Assembly (NCBI GenBank): GCA_029239755.1
Contig: JARBUI010000008.1
Coordinates: forward strand, 1 to 64,000
Direction: 5' to 3'
Length of the DNA: 64,000 bases
Origin: Clostridia bacterium
GTDB lineage: Bacteria; Bacillota; Clostridia; Lachnospirales; Cellulosilyticaceae
This document shows positions 7,178 through 15,429 of this stretch, in pieces. The first letter of the stretch is position 1. The number at the start of each line of letters is the position of its first letter. Made by a program: the position numbers and the translations under genes. The notes below the pieces were generated by a model. The model was not told the DNA's origin. It saw only the letters and a list, made by a program, of their open reading frames with translations, and did not search any database.

Positions 7178-7966
7178 ATGAAGATATTAATTTTATATCA
7201 TTCAGGTGTTGGTAATACAAAATTAGTTGCAGAAGTATTAAACAATAAGTTAAGAGAGTTATTTGAAACAAAAATAATAGCTGTTGAAAAACTATCAAAT
7301 GAATTTGTTGTTGATAATTATGATGGATATGTTATTGGTTTCCCTACATATCATGCACACCCATCAGGTAGCATTATAAAATTTATAGATAATGCTGACT
7401 CCTTGAGCAAAAAGAAACCAGCGTATATTTATACAACATGCGGCTGGTACTCGGGCAATGCATTAAGAATTTTTGCTAAAAAGTGTATCAGAAAAAATAT
7501 CATTCCCACTTCAAATAGAAGTTTTAGGTGTACTGCGACAGATGGTGTCTTGCTTTTTCCATTTATAAATAGTTTATTTACATTTGAAAAAAATTTAGTA
7601 CAGAAAATCGAACGAGAAGCAGAGAGAATAAAAAAAGAATTTATTCGTGAGTCATATAGGCCTAATTTGCCTAGGTTTAAATTGTATAGTATTTTAAACT
7701 TTCCTAACAAAAAGATAGGGCAATTGATAACATTGAAAATATTTCTTCATAAAGAAAATTGTAGTAGGTGTGGTAAGTGCATAAAAAATTGTAATATGAA
7801 TGCTATGAAACCTAATAACGCCAATTTCCCTTTATTTGATAAGGACAATTGTGAGAAATGCTATAGATGTATTCATCATTGTCCTAATAAAGCATTATCG
7901 TTATTTAAGAGAAAGGTTCCAGAAAAACAATTAAGTGAGGGTTTCTTTGACCTAAGTAGGAGATAA
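7178..7966 (+). CDS. EFR1 family flavodoxin-ferredoxin fusion
   Basis: A 262-residue redox protein. The first 150 residues are flavodoxin-like: a YHSGVGNTKLVAE phosphate-binding loop near residues 7-19 and GFPTYHAHPSG near 54-64. The C-terminal part (about 190-245) carries two CxxCxxCxxxC clusters that would hold two [4Fe-4S] centres. This flavodoxin plus ferredoxin order defines EFR1-type proteins, which transfer electrons in anaerobes; partners are unknown. AGAGAGG lies 6 bases before the ATG. The spacer in front contains no strong palindrome. Confidence 0.85.
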   Translation: MKILILYHSGVGNTKLVAEVLNNKLRELFETKIIAVEKLSNEFVVDNYDGYVIGFPTYHAHPSGSIIKFIDNADSLSKKKPAYIYTTCGWYSGNALRIFAKKCIRKNIIPTSNRSFRCTATDGVLLFPFINSLFTFEKNLVQKIEREAERIKKEFIRESYRPNLPRFKLYSILNFPNKKIGQLITLKIFLHKENCSRCGKCIKNCNMNAMKPNNANFPLFDKDNCEKCYRCIHHCPNKALSLFKRKVPEKQLSEGFFDLSRR

Positions 7967-7999
7967 CCCAAATTTTTTTGTTGCTGAGAAAGGGGTTAA

Positions 8000-8083
8000 A
8001 TGAAGAAAATTCTATGTTTATATGGGGGATATTTGAATTTCTTGAATAATCTATTGGAAAATGATATGATTGGTAAAATTTAA
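8000..8083 (+). CDS. Possible 27-residue small protein
   Basis: A short frame MKKILCLYGGY... of 27 codons begins at ATG 8000, with AAAGGGG 5 bases upstream, between the EFR1 gene and degV. The start resembles the N-terminus of an alpha/beta protein, so it may be the beginning of a truncated gene rather than a functional peptide. Weakly supported. Confidence 0.2.
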   Translation: MKKILCLYGGYLNFLNNLLENDMIGKI

Positions 8084-8192
8084 CTTTTAAAAGTTTTTCT
8101 TAGATAATAGTAATCTTTTCTTATGATAGGATTGAATAAGATTGCTCAGAATGGATATATAAAAAGTATTAAGTATAAGGAGGGAAATACTG

Positions 8193-9041
8193 ATGAAGAT
8201 AGCTATTGTTTCGGATTCTACCAGCGATTTGCTGGATGAGACAGTAAAAAAATATGATATAAAGATACTGCCTTTAAGAGTAGTATATTCAGGGGGAGAA
8301 GAGTATAGAGACCGAGTAGAAATAACCCCCGAGGATATATACGAAAGATTCGATAAAGAGATTCCCACAACATCACTGCCTTCTCCTGAAGATACAATTA
8401 TTCTTTTTAGAAAGTTAGAAGAGGAAGGCTATACTCATGTCATTGTAGCTACAATATCTACTGGATTAAGTGGAACGATGAATATGATTCGTAGTGTTGC
8501 TGATGATTTTAAAAGCATGGTATTTGAGATTATTGACTCAAAAGCGCTTACTATGGGACTAGGTTTTCCAGTACTAGAGGGAGCAAAGGAATTACAAAAA
8601 TCAAATGATTTTAAAAAGACAGTTCAAAAAATTAAAGATACGATAAAGAAAACAGAAGTTTATTTTGTAGTAGGGACTCTGGAATATCTTAAAAAGGGCG
8701 GACGTATTGGTAAGGTAGAAGGAACGATAGGGGAGCTGCTAAACATAAAGCCTATCATCTCAATCAATGAACAAGGAGTATATTATACCTTTAAAAAGAT
8801 TAGAGGCAGAAATAAATCAATTGAAGAAATATATCACTTAGTTAAAGAAAAAGCAAGTAATAAAATGGTAAACATAGCAGTAGCCCATGGTAATGCATAT
8901 GAAGAAGCCTATGCATTACTTGAGAAAGTCAAAGGATTAAAAAATGTGAAGGATACTATTTTTACCCAAATCAGCCCAGTTATGGTAGTTCATACAGGAC
9001 CAGGGCTGATAGGAGTTGTAATATCTGAATATGATGAGTAA
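8193..9041 (+). CDS. DegV family fatty-acid-binding protein
   Basis: A 282-residue DegV protein of normal length. It opens with IAIVSDSTSDL (the conserved S-D-S-x-x-D-L start), has the TSLPSPEDT segment at about residues 60-68 and STGLSGTMN at about 89-97, and ends with VVHTGPGLIGVV; these bind the carboxylate of a fatty acid. In Firmicutes such proteins (FakB) deliver fatty acids to the kinase FakA; no fakA is in the window. AAGGAGGG precedes the ATG. It has its own terminator and looks like a resident gene within the otherwise cassette-like region. Confidence 0.9.
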   Translation: MKIAIVSDSTSDLLDETVKKYDIKILPLRVVYSGGEEYRDRVEITPEDIYERFDKEIPTTSLPSPEDTIILFRKLEEEGYTHVIVATISTGLSGTMNMIRSVADDFKSMVFEIIDSKALTMGLGFPVLEGAKELQKSNDFKKTVQKIKDTIKKTEVYFVVGTLEYLKKGGRIGKVEGTIGELLNIKPIISINEQGVYYTFKKIRGRNKSIEEIYHLVKEKASNKMVNIAVAHGNAYEEAYALLEKVKGLKNVKDTIFTQISPVMVVHTGPGLIGVVISEYDE

Positions 9042-9077
9042 AATGAAAAGGCACTCAGTCGAGTGCCTTTTCATTTT
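9041..9077 (+). terminator. Intrinsic terminator after degV
   Basis: AAATGAAAAGGCACTC and GAGTGCCTTTTCATTTT form a 16-base stem around AGTC directly behind the stop codon. The run of A on one side and T on the other makes it bidirectional. Confidence 0.9.
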
Positions 9078-9698
9078 ACTCTATGATCCAGGGGTAAAGG
9101 CATTTAAAAATAATTAATTAGCAGCACCCGTAGCTCGATTGCATACTGCATAACAATAATCATACTTATAGCTATAGTCGTATGTCACCTAATGGAATCT
9201 ATGCCTATATATTCATGCTTTGTTTTATATATGATTATTAGAAAAGGATGATATAATGTAGAATATACAGACAAGTAGCGTTGCTGCTTAAATAAAATTT
9301 ATTTAGAAAAGAAGAAAAATCAAACTTAAAAGGGGAGTTCTAAAGGTAAGATTATTGGGTGTGCAGGTCTGATTACAAATGATTTTATCAGTAGGATGGA
9401 TTTATATCCTTGGATATGTGCATTGTTTATAGAAGAAAAATATCGTGGGAATGCTTATGGATCGTTATTACTACAGAGGGCAAAAGAGGATGCTAAAAAG
9501 GAGGGGTTTCCTCATTCAAGGATCTATAAGTGTGAACTTCTAGATTAATTATTGAACATTCTACTACGCTGTAAACATTATAAGCATATCATTTTTATAA
9601 ATACTTTGAGCTGTTGAGAGATTATGACTTTTGATGGATGATGGATACTAAAGGAATACAACAAAAGATAGTAAATTTATAACCAGAGGAGAAGAATA
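9078..9698 (+). other. Gap with promoter-like sequence and a GNAT remnant
   Basis: Beyond the degV terminator this gap holds no complete gene. A TATAAT at 9252-9257 could be a promoter -10 element. The GNAT fragment described at 9330-9548 occupies the middle. The last 150 bases are AT-rich without a recognised signal, apart from the AGAGGAGAAG ribosome binding site of the next gene. Confidence 0.5.
9330..9548 (+). pseudogene. Internal fragment of a GNAT acetyltransferase
   Basis: An open frame of 72 residues encodes the middle of a GNAT enzyme. Recognisable parts are [13 protein letters not shown] (strand 2-3), [19 protein letters not shown] (strand 4 and the R-G-N-A-Y-G acetyl-CoA loop) and a following helix [15 protein letters not shown]. 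The N-terminal third is absent, a stop lies at 9327, and the sequence after GFPHSRIY departs from the family and ends at 9548. There is no start codon. It is a decayed gene, perhaps a former member of the acetyltransferase-rich array. Confidence 0.7.
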
Positions 9699-10196
9699 TT
9701 GAATAACATAACAAGTATAATTTTAATATTTCCACTTGCGATTACCTTGCATAATCTTGAAGAAGCATTGTGGCTGCCACAATGGTCAAGGTTTGCAAAA
9801 CAATATCATAAACCAATTGATAAAAATGAATTTTATTTTGCACTAATATGTGTCACACTTTTAGCATACTTATCTTCAATCTTCTTTTTGTTTTTTAATG
9901 AAGTAGTCATTCTGAAATATATTTATTTTGGGTTTGTAGGAATGATGATCCTCAACGCTATTTTTCCGCATCTAATTGCTACAATTGTATTAAAGCGATA
10001 TGCCCCAGGTGTGATCACTGGAATCTTCATGAATGTTCCATGTTTTAGTTTTCTCATAACATTTGCAATTAAGGAAAATGTTATATCACCATTTGAAGTG
10101 ATTATTTCTACAGCGATTGTTGGAGGAATTATACTAGCCTTACTACCCATATTTTTCGAATTAGGACGACGATTGATTATGTTTGAAGAAGATTAG
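9699..10196 (+). CDS. HXXEE domain membrane protein
   Basis: A 165-residue multi-pass membrane protein. Near its start lies LHNLEEALWLPQW, which fits the H-x-x-E-E signature of the HXXEE domain family, whose function is unknown. About four hydrophobic segments follow (roughly residues 45-65, 70-92, 100-122 and 130-152). The start is TTG 9699 behind AGAGGAGAAG with suitable spacing; no ATG precedes the motif. A possible attC-like site lies directly behind its stop. Confidence 0.75.
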   Translation: MNNITSIILIFPLAITLHNLEEALWLPQWSRFAKQYHKPIDKNEFYFALICVTLLAYLSSIFFLFFNEVVILKYIYFGFVGMMILNAIFPHLIATIVLKRYAPGVITGIFMNVPCFSFLITFAIKENVISPFEVIISTAIVGGIILALLPIFFELGRRLIMFEED

Positions 10197-10207
10197 TATA
10201 CTAAGTG

Positions 10208-10289
10208 ATTTGACTATTGTCCGCTACAAGTGAATTTATTTTGGAAGTATATGAGCTGGTGAACGCCGGCAGCAACGAAATCGTTAAAT
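10208..10289 (+). other. attC-like recombination site
   Basis: ATTTGAC (10208-10214), 11 bases behind the preceding stop, faces GTTAAAT (10283-10289). The reverse complement ATTTAAC matches at 6 of 7 bases, and the pairing continues with ATT/AAT beyond it. The interior contains a further short palindrome around GCCGGC. Length of 82 bases and position between two single genes fit an attC site; function is inferred. Confidence 0.4.
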
Positions 10290-10344
10290 GACATTGCATA
10301 CTATTTTATAAATACTACATAAAACCTTTTTTGGAGGCGTTCAA

Positions 10345-10746
10345 ATGTATATAAGGGAATATAGAAAGAGTGACGATGAAAACAAATTAATGACAATGAT
10401 AGAAAATGAAGAAGGATGGACTTACTCAGATGATAATATGGCAGAGAAATATAAGACAGCTTTAGCTAATTCAGTAACGTATGTAGCGTATGAAGGAGAT
10501 GTCTTATGTGGATATTCCCGTTCTGTCAATGATTGGGGATTTTATATTTATGTCTGTGATTTGTTGGTTATGCCAAGCTATAGAGGAAGAAATGTTGGTC
10601 GAAAACTAATGGAGTGTATATATAATGATTACCCAAATCATATTGTATATGTCATGTCAGATGTTGACGAATATTATAAGAAGCAAGATTACAAACGTAT
10701 GGGTTCAATATTTGAAGTACCTAACATAAACAAGTGTAATGAGTAA
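10345..10746 (+). CDS. GNAT family N-acetyltransferase
   Basis: A short 133-residue GNAT protein. DLLVMPSYRGRNVGRKLMECIY near residues 72-93 holds the strand 4 and R-G-R-N-V-G acetyl-CoA loop. The sequence ends in a Y-Y-K-K-Q-D-Y-K-R-M-G block typical of the last strand. Substrate unknown. TTGGAGG precedes the ATG by 8 bases. It follows the attC-like site at 10208-10289, and the spacer behind it also contains inverted sequences (TTAAACT 10876-10882 facing AGTTTAA 10941-10947). Confidence 0.85.
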   Translation: MYIREYRKSDDENKLMTMIENEEGWTYSDDNMAEKYKTALANSVTYVAYEGDVLCGYSRSVNDWGFYIYVCDLLVMPSYRGRNVGRKLMECIYNDYPNHIVYVMSDVDEYYKKQDYKRMGSIFEVPNINKCNE

Positions 10747-11001
10747 AATATATTTTATTTATGTGGTTGATTTTTGTACCGAGCATCTTGACAATATGAT
10801 TTTTAAAGGTAAAAGGGGTTGGCAGTTAAAATGTTTATTAAAAATATTTGAGCGAATTGTATGTTTTTAAATAGGTTAAACTATTGTTTGATCGTCGGAA
10901 GAAGTGGATGGATACACATTGCATGGTAATAACCTAACGCAGTTTAAACAGGATAGCAAATAAATAGACTGATGCAGAGGGTACTGGTAAAGGAGAAAGG
11001 T

Positions 11002-11937
11002 ATGGAAATTAATAAAGTAACTATAGTAGGCTTGGGTGCAATGGGAGTATTTTTTGCGCCAAAGATTGAAGCATACCTAGGAAGAGGGAATCTCAGGGTT
11101 CTTGCCGAAGGTGAACGCAAGGAAAGACTACAATCAAAGGGGGTAACTATTAATGGTATTAAGCATTATTTCAACGTCATTACTCCTGAAACCAAAGGGG
11201 ATCCGGCTGATTTGGTTATCATAGCAGTAAAGGATCCGAGTCTTGATCAAGCTATTGAAGATATTAAAAATCAAGTAGGTAAACACACACAAATCATTTG
11301 TGTTATGAACGGCATAGAAAGTGAGGATCGTATTGCATCTGTCTATGGCTGGGACCATGTCTTATATTCTTATATGAGGGTTTCTATTGTCATGAAAGAT
11401 GGGATAGCAAATTTTGATCCTGAATGGGGAAAAGTACACTTTGGAGAGGCTAAAAATGATAAACTTTCCGAAAGAGTAAGAGTAGTCAAGAATTTATTTG
11501 ACAGGTGCAAAATAAATTATAATATTGACCCCGATATGATTAAAGGGATGTGGTTTAAATTTATGTGCAATGTTGGAGAGAATTTAACCTGTGCACTTCT
11601 AGGTATTCCCTTTGGGGCTTTTCAGGTAAGCGATTGTGCCAATGCCATACGTCGTAAGGCTATGCTGGAGGTGGTTGAAATTGCAAACAGACTTCATATT
11701 GATTTAGGACAGGAAGACATAGAACGTCAAGAAGATACAATTAAGAACATTCCCTTTCCTAATAAACCATCTACCCTGCAAGATTTAGAAAACGGCCGCA
11801 AGACGGAAATAGAGATGTTTGCTGGAAAAGTGGTGAAACTTGGAGAAGAACTGGGAGTCGAGACACCTTTAAACTGGATGTTTTATCATTGCATCAAGGT
11901 GTACGAAGAGAAGAACAGCGGGAAATTTTTGAGGTAA
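11002..11937 (+). CDS. 2-dehydropantoate 2-reductase family protein (PanE/ApbA-like)
   Basis: A 311-residue NAD(P)-dependent reductase of the ketopantoate reductase family. It has a Rossmann start VTIVGLGAMGVFFAP (about residues 5-19), a conserved K-D-P segment after the second nucleotide contact, a catalytic-type K in MIKGMWFKFMCNVGEN (about 187-202) and a C-terminal helical domain ending in a N-P-S-T-L-Q-D-L-E-like block. True PanE makes pantoate for coenzyme A; paralogues use other 2-keto acids. ATG 11002 is chosen for AAGGAGAAAGG just upstream. It is only 5 bases from the next gene, so the pair is an operon. Confidence 0.85.
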   Translation: MEINKVTIVGLGAMGVFFAPKIEAYLGRGNLRVLAEGERKERLQSKGVTINGIKHYFNVITPETKGDPADLVIIAVKDPSLDQAIEDIKNQVGKHTQIICVMNGIESEDRIASVYGWDHVLYSYMRVSIVMKDGIANFDPEWGKVHFGEAKNDKLSERVRVVKNLFDRCKINYNIDPDMIKGMWFKFMCNVGENLTCALLGIPFGAFQVSDCANAIRRKAMLEVVEIANRLHIDLGQEDIERQEDTIKNIPFPNKPSTLQDLENGRKTEIEMFAGKVVKLGEELGVETPLNWMFYHCIKVYEEKNSGKFLR

Positions 11938-11942
11938 AATAA

Positions 11943-12935
11943 ATGCGTAGTGTACAAAAGATATTTCAACCAGAGATCTATCAAGGAAGACATAAAAAAC
12001 AGGATTATTTTGAAGGCTGGTATTTTAAGCAGGTCAGTGCAGATCAAAAGCATACAATTGCTCTTATTCCAGGAGTCAGCCTAAATCATAAGGATTCCCA
12101 TGCTTTTGTGCAAGTCATCATAGCTGAGAATAATGTTGAGGATATGGACCAGAAATCAACTTTAGTGACTCACTATTATCGCTTTCCGCTTTCCGATTTT
12201 AGCTTTCAGGATGAACCCTTTAGCATCCAGATTGGAAAAAACATTTTTTCAAAAACAGATATTTTTTTGGATCTGCAGCATGATCATTTGCGAATCGAAG
12301 GACATCTTTACTGGAATGATATACAACCCATTCAAAAAAGCCTGCTGTGCCCCAATATTATGGGTTTCTTTGGGTATTTTTCTTTTATGGAATGCTATCA
12401 TGGGATTATAAGTATGAAGCATGTCTGCTCGGGGAAGTTATGCATCAATGGTAAAGAAATTGTTTATTCAGGAGGCCAGGGGTATATTGAGAAGGATTGG
12501 GGGCACTCTTTCCCCAAGGAATATATATGGGTCCAATGCAATCATTTTACAGAGAAGGGAACGGCAATGATGTTCAGTGTCGCCCACATTCCCTTTTTAG
12601 GCAACTCATTTAAGGGATTCCTTTGCAATTTAAGCCTACAAGGAAAAGAATACAGGTGGGCTACGTACAATCACTCAAAGATTATTAAGGAAGTAGTTAG
12701 TGAAAACAAGCTGTTTTATCTAATAAAAAGAAAACAGCTCATGCTAGAGATCGAAGCTGAGGTTAGAGATCATGGTGTTCTCATTGCCCCTCAAAATGGA
12801 CAAATGATTTATAACATTAAAGAAGGTCTAATGGGGACCGTAAAAATGAAGCTCATGAATAAAGATGGAGATATTTTGTATGAGGATATAGGCACCAGTG
12901 CTGGGGTTGAAATAGTTGCAAAAAAGTATAGCTAA
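11943..12935 (+). CDS. Tocopherol cyclase-like family protein
   Basis: A 330-residue protein of the tocopherol cyclase-like (PF14249-type) family, recognised from the start: Y-Q-G-x-x-K-K-x-x-Y-F-E-G-W-Y-F-K (about residues 13-29), then AL-I-P-G, and a central G-G-x-G-Y-I-E-K-D-W-G-x-x-F-P (about 176-191). Plant members cyclise tocopherol precursors. Bacterial ones occur in organisms that make no tocopherol, and their role is unknown. It is translated directly after the ketopantoate reductase-like gene, which suggests a joint step, but the substrate is open. Confidence 0.8.
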   Translation: MRSVQKIFQPEIYQGRHKKQDYFEGWYFKQVSADQKHTIALIPGVSLNHKDSHAFVQVIIAENNVEDMDQKSTLVTHYYRFPLSDFSFQDEPFSIQIGKNIFSKTDIFLDLQHDHLRIEGHLYWNDIQPIQKSLLCPNIMGFFGYFSFMECYHGIISMKHVCSGKLCINGKEIVYSGGQGYIEKDWGHSFPKEYIWVQCNHFTEKGTAMMFSVAHIPFLGNSFKGFLCNLSLQGKEYRWATYNHSKIIKEVVSENKLFYLIKRKQLMLEIEAEVRDHGVLIAPQNGQMIYNIKEGLMGTVKMKLMNKDGDILYEDIGTSAGVEIVAKKYS

Positions 12936-13104
12936 AGGACTATACTTTTTCCCGTCTTAAGCTGCATAGAATAAATTCTAATTAAAACAATCGGAGAAAG
13001 TGAAGATAAATAGGATAAATTGCTATAAAGGGTATAACCAACATCAATTTTAAAAGTATATAAAAGTTCACTTTTTTGGAAATAATGATATTGAGGTGAA
13101 TGAT

Positions 13105-14007
13105 ATGAAACAACAAGCTAATTATACCAATCATGATGTAGCAATTATTTATAATGAAAATGAATCACAAGCAGTGCTTAGTGCTTTGCAATGTATTCAG
13201 GCAGAACGGGATATAAAGAGTGATGATGTAGTTGTAATAACCCCAAACTGGGTCAATAACGAAAAGATAAATCCTTCAGATGGCGTAGTAGTAGGGCCTG
13301 AAACATTAAGAACAATTATTAAGTGGGTGAAAGCGAGGAGTCCAAGACGGATCATAATAGCAACTGGATCAGGCAGCGGCAATACAAAACAAGTTATGGA
13401 GCAAGTTGGATTTGACCGAGTGATACAAGAAGAGCAGGTTGAATTTATTGATTTTAATATGGGACCCTATGTTGAATTGCAGCTTAATCATGAAAAGCCA
13501 AGTACCATTAAGGTTAATAAAATTATCAATGAAATGACCTACTATATTTCATTTACACAGTTAAAAGCGCATGAAGAAGCGACTATGTCTGCAAGTATTA
13601 AAAACATAGCTCTTTCATGGCCTTCAACAGAGGAACATGGCGCACCTAAAAAAAATCTAGGGATACATGAAGAGCTTCATGGTTTTATAGCCGCAATGGC
13701 AGAAAAAGTTAAGATTAACCTTGCAATTGTAAGTGCAAATCCTGTTATGATAGGAACCGGACCTACCAAAGGTATAGCTAAGCATACGGGTCTTATTATA
13801 TGCGGAAGAAATCCGATTGCTGTAGACAGTATCTGTGCAAGACTACTAGGGTTTATGGAACAAGGTATAGGTTATATTCATTTGCTAAAAAATAAAGGGT
13901 TTAAAGAAACGGATATTAAAACCATTCCGATGAAAGGTTTACCATTAGCTGAAGCAGAGAAGATTTTTTCAGAGAAAGTATATGGAGAGAAGATGGTAAT
14001 GGAATAA
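13105..14007 (+). CDS. DUF362 family protein
   Basis: A 300-residue DUF362 protein. Family features are the VVITPNWV strand near residues 42-49, the T-G-S-G-S-G glycine-rich turn near 90-95, and the central TYYISFTQLKAHEEATMSASIKN segment (about 145-167). Many homologues carry a C-terminal ferredoxin domain; this one does not. The biochemical role is unknown, possibly redox-linked. ATG 13105 sits 8 bases behind GAGGTG; the in-frame GTG 13096 overlaps that ribosome binding site and is less likely. The 160-base gap before it has no clear signal. Confidence 0.8.
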   Translation: MKQQANYTNHDVAIIYNENESQAVLSALQCIQAERDIKSDDVVVITPNWVNNEKINPSDGVVVGPETLRTIIKWVKARSPRRIIIATGSGSGNTKQVMEQVGFDRVIQEEQVEFIDFNMGPYVELQLNHEKPSTIKVNKIINEMTYYISFTQLKAHEEATMSASIKNIALSWPSTEEHGAPKKNLGIHEELHGFIAAMAEKVKINLAIVSANPVMIGTGPTKGIAKHTGLIICGRNPIAVDSICARLLGFMEQGIGYIHLLKNKGFKETDIKTIPMKGLPLAEAEKIFSEKVYGEKMVME

Positions 14008-14035
14008 GTTATTTGTAATCTATAAGGAGGGAAGC

Positions 14036-14575
14036 ATGAGAAAAATAACAAAACTATTTATTAATATAAAAACTGAACAGGACTGGCTTGCCCGGCAGAA
14101 AGGGTGGAAGCTTGTCAAAACGAATGGAGTACGCTATATCTTTGAGGAGTGCTCTTGTGAGTATAATTATGAATATATATATTTTGACAAAAGCAAAAAG
14201 GAGTTAGAGGGTATAAGAAATCAGATCATAGATAGGGATATAGAGTTTGTTTGTCATTCATCATCTTGGGCACTGTTCAGAAAAAATGCTGCAAAGGGGG
14301 AAATTCACGTCTATGCTGACAATTATATAAAATATAAGATACTTATGAAAAAGTATAACACATATATGGCTTTAGGCGCATGTTATCTATGTTTAGGTTC
14401 TTCTCAGACTGCAGTAGCATCAACAGTGAACGGTTATTTCAGATTATCATCCATACTATTTTACTTATGCAGTTTCTTATTTTTCATGACTTCTTATTGT
14501 TTTAAAAAGTATTCACTAGAATATGACGATGGGTCTTATGCTGGCAGGATGAAAAAAGAAAAAAGAGGTAAATAA
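14036..14575 (+). CDS. DUF2812 membrane protein
   Basis: A 179-residue protein. The N-terminal 100 residues match the DUF2812 pattern: W-L-x-x-x-x-x-x-G-W-x-L (about residues 18-29), Y-x-F-E-x-C, and an F-V-C-H-S-S-S-W-A-L-F-R-K block near 75-88. Two hydrophobic segments follow (about 113-131 and 139-158). DUF2812 proteins are often encoded with PadR regulators, but none is next to this gene. Function unknown. AAGGAGGG precedes the ATG. It ends 2 bases before the following gene, so the two are probably co-transcribed. Confidence 0.75.
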   Translation: MRKITKLFINIKTEQDWLARQKGWKLVKTNGVRYIFEECSCEYNYEYIYFDKSKKELEGIRNQIIDRDIEFVCHSSSWALFRKNAAKGEIHVYADNYIKYKILMKKYNTYMALGACYLCLGSSQTAVASTVNGYFRLSSILFYLCSFLFFMTSYCFKKYSLEYDDGSYAGRMKKEKRGK

Positions 14576-14577
14576 AT

Positions 14578-15429
14578 ATGATACATACATATAAACATAA
14601 ATGGAATACAGAATTGAGTGCTGATTGTGAAAAATGTTTCGGGCTCTGCTGTGTTGCTCTGTACTTTTCAGCTTCGGAGGGGTTTCCAACAGATAAAGAA
14701 GCGGGCGAGTCTTGTATAAATCTACAATCAGACTTTACCTGCTCCGTTCATAAAAATCTTAGAAATAAGGGGCTTAAGGGGTGTACTGCTTATGACTGCT
14801 TTGGAGCTGGCCAAAAGGTAGCTCAAGTTACTTATAATGGATGTGACTGGCGAAAAGCTCCAGAATCTGCTAAGCAAATGTTTGAAGCATTCCTGATTAT
14901 GAGGCAGCTTCATGAAATGCTATGGTACCTTCATCAAGCATTCGGTCTTCAGACGGATAAAGAAATTAAAGATGAGATTAACTCATTGCTGGACAATACT
15001 AAAGGGCTTACTCTGCTTGATGCCAGGTCGCTATTAGCTCTAGATGTGGCAGTTCATCGAATGAAGGTTAACAGGATACTTAAAAATACCAGTGAACTGA
15101 TACGCGCTAAAGCCCAGGGTGTAAAGAACACTTCTGTAAAAAAGCAGGAAACAAAATCTATGACAGCAGATTACTTTGGTTCAGATTTGAGAAAGATAAA
15201 TCTAAGAGGAGCAGACCTAAGAGGAGCATGTCTTATTGCAGCAAACCTAAGAGGAGTAGATTTGAGCGGAGCTGATCTCATAGGATCTGATTTGAGAGAT
15301 GCTGATCTTAGCGGAGCTAATCTCACAAATAGCATCTTTCTTACTCAAGCTCAGATTAACACGGCTAAGGGTGATTCATGCACAAAGCTGCCTAGGTGGC
15401 TTAATCATCCAACCTATTGGTTAAAGTAA
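14578..15429 (+). CDS. Pentapeptide-repeat protein with Cys-rich N-terminal domain
   Basis: A 283-residue protein. The first 85 residues contain eight cysteines, beginning C-E-K-C-F-G-L-C-C and later C-S-V-H and C-x-x-Y-D-C-F-G-A-G, which suggests a metal or Fe-S binding site. A helical middle follows. Residues about 213-262 form roughly ten pentapeptide repeats of the A(D/N)LxG type, which fold as a right-handed beta-helix. Pentapeptide proteins of the Qnr type mimic DNA and protect gyrase, but this one is short and has the extra domain, so that role is not assured. It starts 2 bases after the DUF2812 gene. Confidence 0.8.
   Translation: MIHTYKHKWNTELSADCEKCFGLCCVALYFSASEGFPTDKEAGESCINLQSDFTCSVHKNLRNKGLKGCTAYDCFGAGQKVAQVTYNGCDWRKAPESAKQMFEAFLIMRQLHEMLWYLHQAFGLQTDKEIKDEINSLLDNTKGLTLLDARSLLALDVAVHRMKVNRILKNTSELIRAKAQGVKNTSVKKQETKSMTADYFGSDLRKINLRGADLRGACLIAANLRGVDLSGADLIGSDLRDADLSGANLTNSIFLTQAQINTAKGDSCTKLPRWLNHPTYWLK

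Noticed and set aside
14578-15429. Calling the pentapeptide-repeat protein a Qnr-type quinolone resistance protein
   Set aside because: Only about ten repeats are present, the protein has a large Cys-rich extra domain, and Qnr proteins consist almost entirely of repeats.
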